The translations under genes and the position numbers were made by a program. Shown here piece after piece: positions 1 through 6,312 of a stretch of 8,011 nucleotides of DNA. Positions within the stretch are counted from its first letter, which is position 1, and the number at the start of each line of letters is the position of its first letter. The notes below the pieces were generated by a model. It worked only from the letters and a program-made list of their open reading frames with translations, had not been told where the DNA came from and did not search any database. Source of the DNA: an uncultured Candidatus Altimarinota bacterium (lineage in GTDB: Bacteria; Patescibacteriota; Gracilibacteria; BD1-5; UBA6164); contig CALLPO010000062.1 of assembly GCA_938015605.1 (NCBI GenBank), positions 1-8,011 of the forward strand. The letters run 5' to 3'.

Positions 1-60
1 TTTAGAGCAAGGGTTTGAGTGAAAATAAAAAAACTTCTTAATAAAAAAATATATGATTAA
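1..60 (+). CDS. C-terminal end of an unidentified protein (partial)
   Basis: The frame starting at base 1 is open into the window edge and gives about 19 residues (FRARVGVKIKKLLNKKIYD) before TAA at 58-60, with one UGA (16-18) read as Gly. The tail is basic and its stop overlaps the Nudix start by 8 bases, a common arrangement for coupled genes. The competing frame 2-28 (LEQGFEGK, stop TAA 26-28) is also open to the edge, so the true frame is uncertain. No family can be assigned from so few residues. Confidence 0.4.
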
Positions 61-490
61 GACTATAAGGACAGGTGTCTATTGACTATTAAAATATCAA
101 GATAAATTTGTAGTTATCAAAAAATCTAGATGACCTTTTGTATGAAAGTATGACTTGCCAGGTTGAAAAATTGAGCACTGAGAAAGCAATAAAATGTCAT
201 TAGAAAGAGAAATTATAGAAGAGATTTGACTGAAAAAAGAAGATTTTCAGATTAGTGAACTTCTAACAGTAGAAGAAGATTTTGTTGAACATACTTGGAA
301 GTGAGAAAAAAAGAATGAGCATCTTATTTGAATTATTTATATTGTTGAAATACTTAATGATAATTTTAATGTCAACTACATTGAAGAGTGATGAGATGCA
401 AATGGCTTTAAATTAATTGATATACATAATACATCATTAGAAAAAACGAATATATTATTGAAGGCTCTAAAAAAGTATGATTTAAAATAA
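53..490 (+). CDS. Nudix hydrolase (UGA read as Gly)
   Basis: A 145-aa protein from ATG 53 to TAA 488-490. It carries a perfect Nudix box, GX5EX7REUXEEXGU, at residues 38-60: G38, E44, R52, E53, E56, E57, G59, L60. The family hydrolyses nucleoside diphosphates linked to another moiety, using Mg2+ held by the REXXEE glutamates; the substrate (oxidised dNTP, NDP-sugar, dinucleotide polyphosphate) cannot be read from this sequence. The N-terminal part (TGVYGLLKYQDKFVVIKKS) fits the first beta strands of the fold. G38, G43 and G59 are UGA codons, so the family signature exists only under code 25. The length is typical for a single-domain Nudix protein. There is no Shine-Dalgarno; the start overlaps the end of the upstream frame, suggesting coupling. 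No signal peptide is seen, so it is probably cytosolic. Confidence 0.93.
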
Positions 491-521
491 AAAACTTCTC
501 ATATTGATAAGCTTTTTATTT
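490..521. terminator. weak bidirectional hairpin between convergent genes
   Basis: An imperfect stem (CTTCTC with GATAAG, one mismatch) has a short loop and is flanked by an A-run on the left and a T-run on the right. It lies between the Nudix stop and the stop of the - strand membrane-protein gene. Its position and the flanking A/T tracts suit a terminator working in both directions, but the stem is short and AT-rich. Confidence 0.35.
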
Positions 522-728
522 TATAATGTCTTTATTAATTTTGTGATTGTTATACCTGACAGTTTCTTCAGTAGAACTTGTTCTATGTATTTTCTTTTGT
601 AATTTATGAAGTTTTACAGTTAAATAGACACTGTTAACTATTAATGCTAAAAAAATTATTCAAAAAATTATTGCACCAATCTTTGCAAACTTGATCTTTT
701 GTTTTATATCTTTAATTTTTTTTAACAT
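516..728 (-). CDS. small single-pass membrane protein of unknown function
   Basis: A 70-aa frame from ATG (726-728) to TAA (516-518) with one UGA read as Gly inside the membrane segment, so it is invisible under the standard code. The first 15 or so residues are Lys-rich (MLKKIKDIKQKIKFAK). A hydrophobic helix follows at about residues 16-37 (IGAIIFGIIFLALIVNS), then a charged, possibly helical tail (KLHKLQKKIHRTSSTEE). Positive charge on both sides makes the topology unclear. The gene starts 18 bases after the tRNA-Leu CCA end on the same strand with no terminator between, so it may be read from the tRNA promoter. I do not recognise the family. It is supported by frame integrity, sensible composition and its fit between the tRNA and the Nudix gene. 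Confidence 0.62.
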
Positions 729-746
729 TTTGTTTTTTTTATTAAA

Positions 747-831
747 TGGTACCTAGGATGGGAATCGAACCCACACTCCCGAAGGAAGGGGATTTTGAAT
801 CCCCCATGTCTACCAATTCCATCACCCAGGC
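747..831 (-). tRNA. tRNA-Leu, anticodon CAA
   Basis: An 85-base class II tRNA with encoded CCA. The acceptor is GCCTGGG paired with CCTAGGT, with G:U at 1-72 and 5-68, then discriminator A. The anticodon stem GGGGA/TCCCC closes the loop TTCAAAA, giving anticodon CAA (+ strand bases 795-797), which reads the Leu codon UUG. A long variable arm (CTTCC, loop TTCG, GGAGT) is typical of tRNA-Leu. The T loop TTCGATT sits on a GTGGG/CCCAT stem. It is not the unusual UCA-anticodon tRNA-Gly expected elsewhere in a code 25 genome. Confidence 0.95.
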
Positions 832-842
832 AGGCAAGAACA

Positions 843-869
843 ATTATATAAAAAACTTTATAATTGCAA
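843..869 (-). promoter_or_regulatory. promoter of tRNA-Leu
   Basis: On the - strand, TTGCAA (869-864) is followed after 15 bases by a perfect TATAAT (848-843). Initiation about 7 bases downstream would fall near 836, just before the mature tRNA 5' end at 831. The spacer is slightly short. The -35 hexamer is a palindrome shared with the divergent rnr promoter. Confidence 0.6.
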
Positions 870-891
870 ATTTGTTTTTCCAGTCTATAAT
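864..891 (+). promoter_or_regulatory. promoter of rnr
   Basis: TTGCAA (864-869), a 16-base spacer, then a perfect TATAAT (886-891), 26 bases before the rnr ATG at 918. This gives a short leader of about 20 bases without a Shine-Dalgarno sequence. The same TTGCAA serves as the -35 of the opposing tRNA promoter. Confidence 0.65.
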
Positions 892-917
892 AAGAAAAAT
901 AATTTTAAAATAAATCA

Positions 918-2981
918 ATGGAAAATAGAGAAAAAAAGAAAAAGAATAGATATAGAGATAGAAAAAAGAGTGAGTTTACTTTTGGTAAGTGAATCAAACA
1001 AAAGAAGGTTGAAAAAGACCTTACTCCAAAAAATATTATTAAATGAAAATACTCTCAAATGCAAGATAAGCCTTTTGGGTTTGTTGATGTTGAATGAGTA
1101 GAAAAAGGATATTTTGTTATTGAAAGAAACAGAAATGGGGCTTTTGATGGAGATGAAGTTGAGGCTCAGGTTAAGATCTATAATGGAAAAGAAGAAGCGG
1201 TGATTCTTAAAGTTTTAAAAAGAACTGAGAGGAATGTTGTATGAACTTTTCAATATTCGAAAAAGAAATCAAAGAGTGGGGAAGAATTTGGATTTGTTGT
1301 ACCTAAAACAGGAGGATTTTCAACTGATATTTTTATTGCAGGAGCAAATATTGGAGAAGCAAGAAATGGAGATATTGTTTGAGTAGAAATTACTAATTAT
1401 CAAGGGAAGAATCCAGCAGGGAAGGTTATAGATGTGCTCTGAAAAAAAGGTGATGAAGTTGATGTAGAAGCATATATCCTTGAAGCAGGATTTTCTCAAA
1501 AATTTGATGAAGATATTACTGAAGATTTGCAAAAAAAAAAGCCTAACACAGATGACTCAGAAATAAATAGAAGAAAAGATTTCAGAAAAATGTTTACTTT
1601 TACTATTGATGGTGAAGATGCAAAAGATTTAGATGATGCTATTTCTCTTGTAAAAAAAGAAACTTGAGATTACAAATTGTACATTCATATTGCTGATGTA
1701 GCTCATTATGTTGAAGAAAAATCAAAACTTGATAAGGAAGCTTTTAAAAGATGAACTTCAGTATATTTAGCGGATAGAGTTATTCCAATGCTCCCTGAAG
1801 AACTATCTAATCACCTTTGTAGTTTAAATACTGAGAGTCAGAAACTGTCACTTACTTGTGAAGCCTTACTAAGTAAAAGTGGTCAACTAGTTAAATCGAC
1901 ACTGTATGAAAGTGTTATAGAAAGTAACTTCAGACTTACTTATAAAGAAGTGGATGAAATTGAATCTTGAAAAATAAATATTTGAGATGAACTTTTTTGT
2001 GGAATTAAATGTACACAAGAGCTATTAGATAATCTAGAGTTATCTCAAGAATTAAAAAATAAAATAAGTGTACAAAAAGTGGAACAAGGAGTTCTGAATT
2101 TTGATTTCCCAGAAACTAAATTGATTCTAGATGAAAATAAAAAAATAGTAGAAATTAAAGAATACCCAAGATACAGATCCAATAAAATGATTGAAGAGTT
2201 TATGGTCACAGCTAATGAGGCAGTAAGTAGGAAGTTTGCTCAATATCCTTTTTTATACAGAATTCATGAAACTCCATTAGAAGAAAGTAGAGAGAAACTT
2301 ATTGTACTTTTAAATTTATTTAATATAGATTACAAGTTCAAAAACTTTGACACTAAAGAGGTTTGAGAACTTTTGGACATCCTCAACTGAGAAAACAACC
2401 TATCTGAATGACAAAAGAAATTCTTAGAAAAATCAATATTAAGAACTCTTTCTAAAGCTATTTATTCTGAAGAAAATCAAGGTCACTTTGGTTTAGGTGT
2501 GAAATTTTATAGTCATTTTACTTCTCCTATTAGGAGATATCCAGATTTACAAATTCATAGAATTATAAAGGAAAAACTTCAATGAAAATTGAATGAAACT
2601 AGAATAATTCATTACAAAAATATTCTTCCATCAGTTGCAGTTAAGACTTCTGATCAAGAAAGAAAAGCTGAAAAATTAGAGTACAAGGTAAGAGATTATT
2701 ATATCTGTGATCACTATAAAGATAAAGTCTGACAACAGTTTGAATGAATAATTACAACGATGTTACCTTATGGATGTTTTGTACAATTAGAAGATACTGC
2801 AGAATGATTTATAGAATTAATTCCAAAAATAGGACAATCAAAGTGATATGTTTATGATGAACAATTAATGAGATTTGATAATAATAAATTAAATGTACAA
2901 TTGAACTTATGAGATAAATTAAATGTACAATTAGATGAAGTTGATATGAATTTATTGAGAGTAAATTTTGTCATTGTATAA
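918..2981 (+). CDS. rnr: ribonuclease R (RNB-family 3'-5' exoribonuclease)
   Basis: A 687-aa protein once about 19 UGA codons are read as Gly. RNase R degrades structured RNA processively from the 3' end and serves mRNA, rRNA and tmRNA-linked turnover in the cytosol. In order: a Lys/Arg-rich N-terminal tail (1-45); a cold-shock domain (about 50-90, PFGFVDVEG); a second one (about 120-170, EFGFVVPKTG); the RNB catalytic domain; and a C-terminal S1 domain (about 604-683, GQQFEGIITTMLPYGCFV). The Mg2+-binding aspartates are D231, D237, D239 and D240 in DGEDAKDLDDA. The motifs KRGTSVYLADRVIPMLPEEL (around G279, a UGA codon) and SPIRRYPDLQIHR (about 535-548) are characteristic. Length is at the short end for the family. 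It has its own promoter and a strong terminator. A 30-base in-frame repeat lies near the C-terminus. TAA stop. Confidence 0.96.
2884..2932 (+). repeat. in-frame 30-base tandem repeat at the 3' end of rnr
   Basis: The 19-mer ataaattaaatgtacaatt occurs at 2884-2902 and again at 2914-2932, exactly 30 bases apart. It encodes KLNVQL twice in the S1 domain (NKLNVQLNLGDKLNVQLDE). The second copy matches the usual GD-x-V-x-V-x-L strand of RNase R S1 domains. The first may be a local duplication of it. Confidence 0.7.
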
Positions 2982-3003
2982 TGACTACTAGTAATTTAAA
3001 AAT

Positions 3004-3027
3004 ATAGAGATTTTTCTCTATTTTTTT
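3004..3027 (+). terminator. rho-independent terminator of rnr
   Basis: A perfect 7-bp stem, ATAGAGA (3004-3010) with TCTCTAT (3015-3021), has a TTTT loop and is followed directly by a T-run to 3027. It begins 22 bases after the rnr stop. Its T-run touches the -35 box of the next gene. Confidence 0.8.
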
Positions 3028-3054
3028 GTTTTTAAAAAATAACTATGGTACACT
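3026..3054 (+). promoter_or_regulatory. extended -10 promoter of the small secreted/membrane protein gene
   Basis: TTGTTT (3026-3031), a 17-base spacer, then TACACT (3049-3054) preceded by TG at 3046-3047, giving the extended -10 pattern TGnTAnnnT. Transcription would start near 3061, leaving a leader of about 22 bases before ATG 3084. Confidence 0.6.
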
Positions 3055-3083
3055 ATTAGTAATTATAGAATTTACACAAATAA

Positions 3084-3317
3084 ATGTTTAAAAAATTTCT
3101 CTCATCAACTGAAAATCTTTTTGATAAAAAGCTGAAAAATGGGACTGTAATGGTACTTATTATCTCTTTTTGTATTACTTTAACAGGAATAGTTATTCCT
3201 ACAACAAGTGCCTCTCTTACAGCTAACGTTCTTGAAGCTAAAAAAAATACTGAAAGTAATCAGTATATAATAGTTGATGGGAAAAAGTTTAGAGTAATTT
3301 TAGAAGAAGTTAAATAG
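3084..3317 (+). CDS. small membrane-anchored or secreted protein, unknown function
   Basis: A 77-aa protein from ATG 3084 to TAG 3315-3317; a TAA codon directly upstream in frame fixes the start region. There is a Lys-rich N-terminus of about 20 residues and then a hydrophobic stretch at about 21-40 (TVMVLIISFCITLTGIVI). TTSAS follows and could be a signal-peptidase site. The polar remainder ends in QYIIVDGKKFRVILEEVK, a beta-like sequence. The protein is either exported or anchored with its tail outside. It holds no UGA codon; its three glycines are GGN. It has its own promoter just after the rnr terminator, so it is probably monocistronic. I do not recognise the family. Confidence 0.75.
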   Translation: MFKKFLSSTENLFDKKLKNGTVMVLIISFCITLTGIVIPTTSASLTANVLEAKKNTESNQYIIVDGKKFRVILEEVK

Positions 3318-3602
3318 TTATAAATATTTAATTTCAAATTCAGTTTTGTATAGTCAAAGTTTTTCAAGTTTAGCTTGAGAAGTTTTTTTTATTTCTTCAT
3401 TTAACAAATAGAGCTCTGTATTAATAATAGGCTTATTTGTCTTCACTAATATATTTCCTCCTTTTATTTTAATAGAGACTAAATACTTCTCTATATCTAT
3501 TTTTTTTTGAGACTTAAAAACATCAAGAATGGTATTCCAAATAATTGATTGGATTATCACTTCCTGCTTTCAAGAACGTCTTATTGAGTTTCCTATGTCC
3601 AT
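3318..3602 (-). CDS. small DUF721/DciA-like protein (tentative)
   Basis: A 94-aa protein from ATG (3600-3602) to TAA (3318-3320). Two UGA codons (residue 11 and bases 3354-3356) are read as Gly; under the standard code only a fragment would be seen. Residues about 15-80 follow the order helix with a central W (SIIWNTILDVF), strand (YLVSIKIKGG), strand (NILVKTNKP), helix (NTELYLLNEEIKKT) and a final KLGL. This resembles the DUF721/DciA fold, in which an L-x-V-x-x-x-S strand is followed by an EL helix. DciA proteins act in replicative helicase loading, but that role is only inferred from this loose resemblance. It is the last gene of the LapA-like-rsmI-lysE operon, 3 bases after the LysE stop. 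It abuts the convergent gene on the other strand with no space between. Confidence 0.72.
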
Positions 3603-3605
3603 GTT

Positions 3606-4232
3606 TTAAAATTGTTTAATAAACAAGAGTAGTGCAAATACAATTAATAATGATCCTAATATTTTATTTATTGTTGCATGATTTTCTAAATATTTTTTTC
3701 TAATTTTTTTCTGTGTAAAAAAGATTGAGAGTGTATATGCTAATAAAAATGAATTTATTGGAAGCATTATTAATAAGATAATCATCAGCAAAATAGAATC
3801 ATTTGAGGTTGATATTGATGCAATTATACTTGCAAAGAATAAAGATGCAGCAGGACTTAATAAGTTTATTATTAGTCAATCTTTAAAGGATTTTAAGATA
3901 GGGAGTTCTTGAATTTTCTTTTTTGAATCTATTGTTTGTTTTTGAATTTTACTTTTCAAAACCTTGATTCACAAGTATAGTAAGTAAATAACTCATAATA
4001 GACCAATAATTTTCATAACAATATTAGGAAGATTCTTGGCAATAAGGATTGCTATTATTGCATATGAGATATGAATGAAGTTTCAACATGCAATTCATAC
4101 CGCTGTCCAAAGTCATGTTTTTCTTCAATATTCTAAGGAATTTTGTATTATTAGTATTGATAAGGGTCAAGGTGTCATCCATGCAAAAACATGTATCAAT
4201 AATATTCCTGAGAGTATAAAAAGTATTTCCAT
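3606..4232 (-). CDS. LysE/RhtB-family amino-acid exporter
   Basis: A 208-aa membrane protein, the usual length of this family, from ATG (4230-4232) to TAA (3606-3608). The signature MTPGP lies at residues 19-23 in the first helix. It is followed by LSILIIQNSLEYGRKTGLWTAVGI, the conserved S-L-x-x-G-x-x-x-G-L loop and second helix, with further UGA-encoded glycines and H54. Hydrophobic helices continue at about 55-70 and 74-92. A charged Lys/Gln-rich loop follows (about 95-115), then helices to the end (LLIVFALLLFIKQF). The family exports amino acids or similar small molecules by proton exchange; the substrate cannot be predicted. The gene starts 2 bases after the rsmI stop and ends 3 bases before the DUF721-like start. 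A downstream TTG start (3791) would give only a C-terminal piece and is not a real start. Confidence 0.9.
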
Positions 4233-4234
4233 AA

Positions 4235-4912
4235 TTAAAACATTACTACAAATTCTCCTTTTACTTTACCAGGAGTATTCTCAAAATAATCTAAAACTTC
4301 AGTGATTGTCCCTCTTTGGAAATCTTCAAATTTTTTAGTAAGTTCTCTTCAAACTACAATATGATGATCTTCACCAAAATACTTTTCTATTTCTTTAAGT
4401 GTTTTTATAATTCTGTGTACAGATTCATAAATTACTACTGTTTCATCAGTTTTTTTGTTAGATTTTCTTTCAACAAGAGCAGTGAAAAGAGTTTGTCTTC
4501 ATTTTTTGACTGGAAGAAATCATAAATAGAGAAAATGGTTCATTTGCATTCAACTTCACATCAGAGCTGTTGTAAAGGCAGTTACTCATGGGATTGGGAC
4601 AATTTCAACTCAAGCAAGTATTGCTTCTTTGATAAGAACATAACCAGGATCAGAAATTCCAGGAGTTCCAGCATCACTAATAAGGGCTATGTTTTGTCCT
4701 TCTTTTAATTGTTCAATGATCTTATCTAACTTAGACTTTCCTGAATGTGCATGAAAAGATATTAAAGGTTTTGATATCTCATAATGGTTCAATAAAACTC
4801 ATGAAGTTCTGGTGTCTTCACAGGCTATTGAATCAACTTGTTTTAGTGTTTCAACAGCTCTATAAGTTATATCTCAAAGATTTCAAATTGGTGTAGCTAC
4901 AATATAGAGCAT
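4235..4912 (-). CDS. rsmI: 16S rRNA (cytidine1402-2'-O)-methyltransferase RsmI
   Basis: A 225-aa protein from ATG (4910-4912) to TAA (4235-4237). It belongs to the tetrapyrrole-methylase-like SAM enzymes that 2'-O-methylate C1402 in the decoding centre of 16S rRNA. Visible motifs: YIVATPIGNLGDIT (3-16), CEDTRTSG (31-38), ISDAGTPGISDPGY (78-91), a P-x-PG motif followed by VTAFTTAL (about 107-118), YLGFLPVKKGRQ, and GEFVVMF at the end. Several motif glycines are UGA. The classical enzyme is about 285 aa; here the usual small C-terminal extension is missing, so only the catalytic core is present. The gene lies 3 bases after the LapA-like gene and 2 bases before the exporter. Cytosolic. Confidence 0.95.
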
Positions 4913-4915
4913 ATT

Positions 4916-5371
4916 TTATTTATCAGTTTTAATTTTTTCAACTTTTTCTTTAATCATTTTTAAGTCATACGTAAGATTTGTGACTACTTTTTCATTTTCT
5001 TTTTTCAGAATATCTATATTTTTTTTATTTTCAGCAGTTGCTTTATTAAGAATTTCTCCAAACTTAGCTTCTAGGGCTTCTAGAAGTTTTGGTTGTTTAT
5101 CTTGCATCTCAGCTTTAAGAGCATTTACTTCTCCTGTAAGGTTTTTATTTTTGTTAGCAACAAAGAAGTTTGAAAACTTAAATAGAGAATAAATAACCAT
5201 AATATACACTACAAAAAAGAGTGATATAAGAGTTATTAGAGGAAGTTCTAGTTCTACTATCCAGAACAAGTTTAGAGTTTGTTTTTCTGAAAGTAAATCA
5301 CTGTTGATGAGTAATAGTACTACGTATACTAGAATAGGTGATAATAGTACAAGATTTAATATGTTTTTCAT
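4916..5371 (-). CDS. LapA-like (DUF1049) two-helix membrane protein with coiled-coil tail
   Basis: A 151-aa protein from ATG (5369-5371) to TAA (4916-4918). Two membrane helices lie at about residues 4-22 (ILNLVLLSPILVYVVLLLI) and 42-65 (LELPLITLISLFFVVYIMVI). The connecting NSDLLSEKQTLNLFWIVELELPL resembles the Nxxx-V-x-L-x-F...PL linker of LapA-domain proteins. Residues about 75-151 are highly charged with heptad-like leucines and form a likely cytosolic coiled coil (EVNALKAEMQDKQPKLLEALEA). LapA proteins act in envelope lipid assembly in proteobacteria; that role should not be assumed here. The gene has only two glycines, both GGN, and no UGA. It is the first gene of the four-gene operon. 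Confidence 0.85.
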   Translation of the reverse strand: MKNILNLVLLSPILVYVVLLLINSDLLSEKQTLNLFWIVELELPLITLISLFFVVYIMVIYSLFKFSNFFVANKNKNLTGEVNALKAEMQDKQPKLLEALEAKFGEILNKATAENKKNIDILKKENEKVVTNLTYDLKMIKEKVEKIKTDK

Positions 5372-5380
5372 ATGTTTTTA

Positions 5381-5418
5381 AATTAAAAATATTTCACTAT
5401 TGAGTATAGTGAAATATT
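5381..5418 (-). terminator. strong hairpin terminator between the HAD gene and the LapA-like operon
   Basis: A perfect 13-bp inverted repeat, AATATTTCACTAT (5388-5400) and ATAGTGAAATATT (5406-5418), has a 5-base loop. Read on the - strand it is followed by TTTAATTT. It lies 28 bases after the HAD stop and 17 bases before the LapA-like start. A TATAAT on the - strand at 5435-5430 lies upstream of the hairpin but has no recognisable -35. If it is used, the hairpin would act as a leader attenuator. Confidence 0.7.
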
Positions 5419-5445
5419 AATTTTCTGCAATTATATCTAACTGGA

Positions 5446-6273
5446 TTATTTTTTTATAGATATTTTTTTTACATCTCATTCAGATGTATCCCATAGATAA
5501 TGTAGTATAGATCATGAAACTTTTCCATTTATCATGTATTTTTTAAATAGTTCTAAATTCTTCTTATCATCATCTGACATTCATGCTATAGTTATTACCT
5601 CAGTTCCAGGGGCATAAATGTTCTTAGCCTGTAGTGCAAAATGATTACAGGTATTTATATATGCTTGAATTTTTGCTTCCTCTGGATTCAGTGTTCATCA
5701 CTCCTGATTTAATTCTTCTTGAACTTCTGGATTAGCAACTGGGTAAAATTCATTAACTGACATATATTGTTGAATTAACCATTCTTCATCATCTTTTATA
5801 ATAATGTTTCGTTCTGGATAATGTTTTTTTTCTAACTCTAAGTAATTGGTCATATTTTTCTTAAACTCATTTTTATCTATTCACTTATGATTTTCTCTGA
5901 TCATTTTTGATATAACACGTCCGAATACCTTTTTTGAATGACCTCTTGCAGTAATAATAGAAAAAATCTTTGCTTTATTAATTACTTCGGTTGCAAAAAC
6001 TTCCCAGGAAGGTCATTCTTTTGCAACCATAGCATCTATTTCGAATTGTTCATCTCATGAGGGTAAGAAATTTTTGAATGATTCACTGCCTTCTAAAAGT
6101 TTATAAACACCATTTCAAATTTCTCATCTAACCTCTGCAAACTCTTGAGTACCAATTTCAACTTCTTCTCAGTCTTTCAATAAAATAATCTTTGTAGGCA
6201 TATAGAGAAGATTGTCATCCCAATCAAATGCATAGTATTTTGGATATTGAATTTCACTATTCATTTTCATCAT
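5446..6273 (-). CDS. HAD-superfamily phosphatase-like protein
   Basis: A 275-aa protein from ATG (6271-6273; in-frame ATGs also at 6268-6270 and 6262-6264) to TAA (5446-5448). HAD motif I is YYAFDWDDNLL (D17 and D19, the likely nucleophile and acid). Motif II is FSIITARG with T108. A motif III Lys lies among K114, K115 and K123. Motif IV is probably ITIAGMSDDDKKN (D234-D236). The stretch NLLYMPTKI directly after motif I, and LHYLWDTSEGD near the C-terminus, look subfamily-specific. A cap-like insert lies between motifs II and IV. HAD enzymes mostly hydrolyse phosphate esters via an aspartyl-phosphate; the substrate is unknown. Many glycines are UGA, including a GG pair at 192-193, while W18, W90, W165 and W261 are TGG. 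It starts 39 bases after the YiiX-like gene, probably in one transcript. A TATAAT at 6296-6291 without a -35 is a weak alternative promoter. No signal peptide. Confidence 0.85.
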
Positions 6274-6312
6274 ATTTATTAAATTTTATTATTATAAATT
6301 GATTTGAAGTCC

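Noticed and set aside
82..87. TTGACT resembling a -35 box inside the Nudix gene
   Set aside because: It arises from a T-ending codon followed by the UGA-Gly codon and lies within coding sequence without a suitable gene start downstream. Such mimics are expected in code 25 genes.
53..490. UGA read as Trp (code 4, Mycoplasma-like)
   Set aside because: The Nudix box needs Gly at both its first and penultimate conserved positions, where UGA occurs, and Trp is encoded by TGG in the same gene.
1320..1532. 70-codon open frame on the - strand
   Set aside because: It lies wholly inside rnr in antisense, and its Phe/Ile/Cys-rich translation is typical of a shadow frame. The rnr frame is well supported.
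2003..2014. attaaatgtaca, also part of the rnr 3' repeat
   Set aside because: It is a 12-base AT-rich match with different coding context and looks like chance.
918..2981. rnr as a decayed pseudogene with many stop codons
   Set aside because: All in-frame stops are UGA, none is UAA or UAG, and several fall on conserved glycines. Recoding explains every one.
4075..4525. two + strand open frames of 76 and 69 codons
   Set aside because: They lie antisense to the LysE-family gene and rsmI, whose - strand translations match family motifs throughout.
4980..5192. 70-codon + strand open frame
   Set aside because: It is the antisense shadow of the LapA-like coiled-coil region; its Ser/Phe-rich composition is the complement of Lys/Glu codons.
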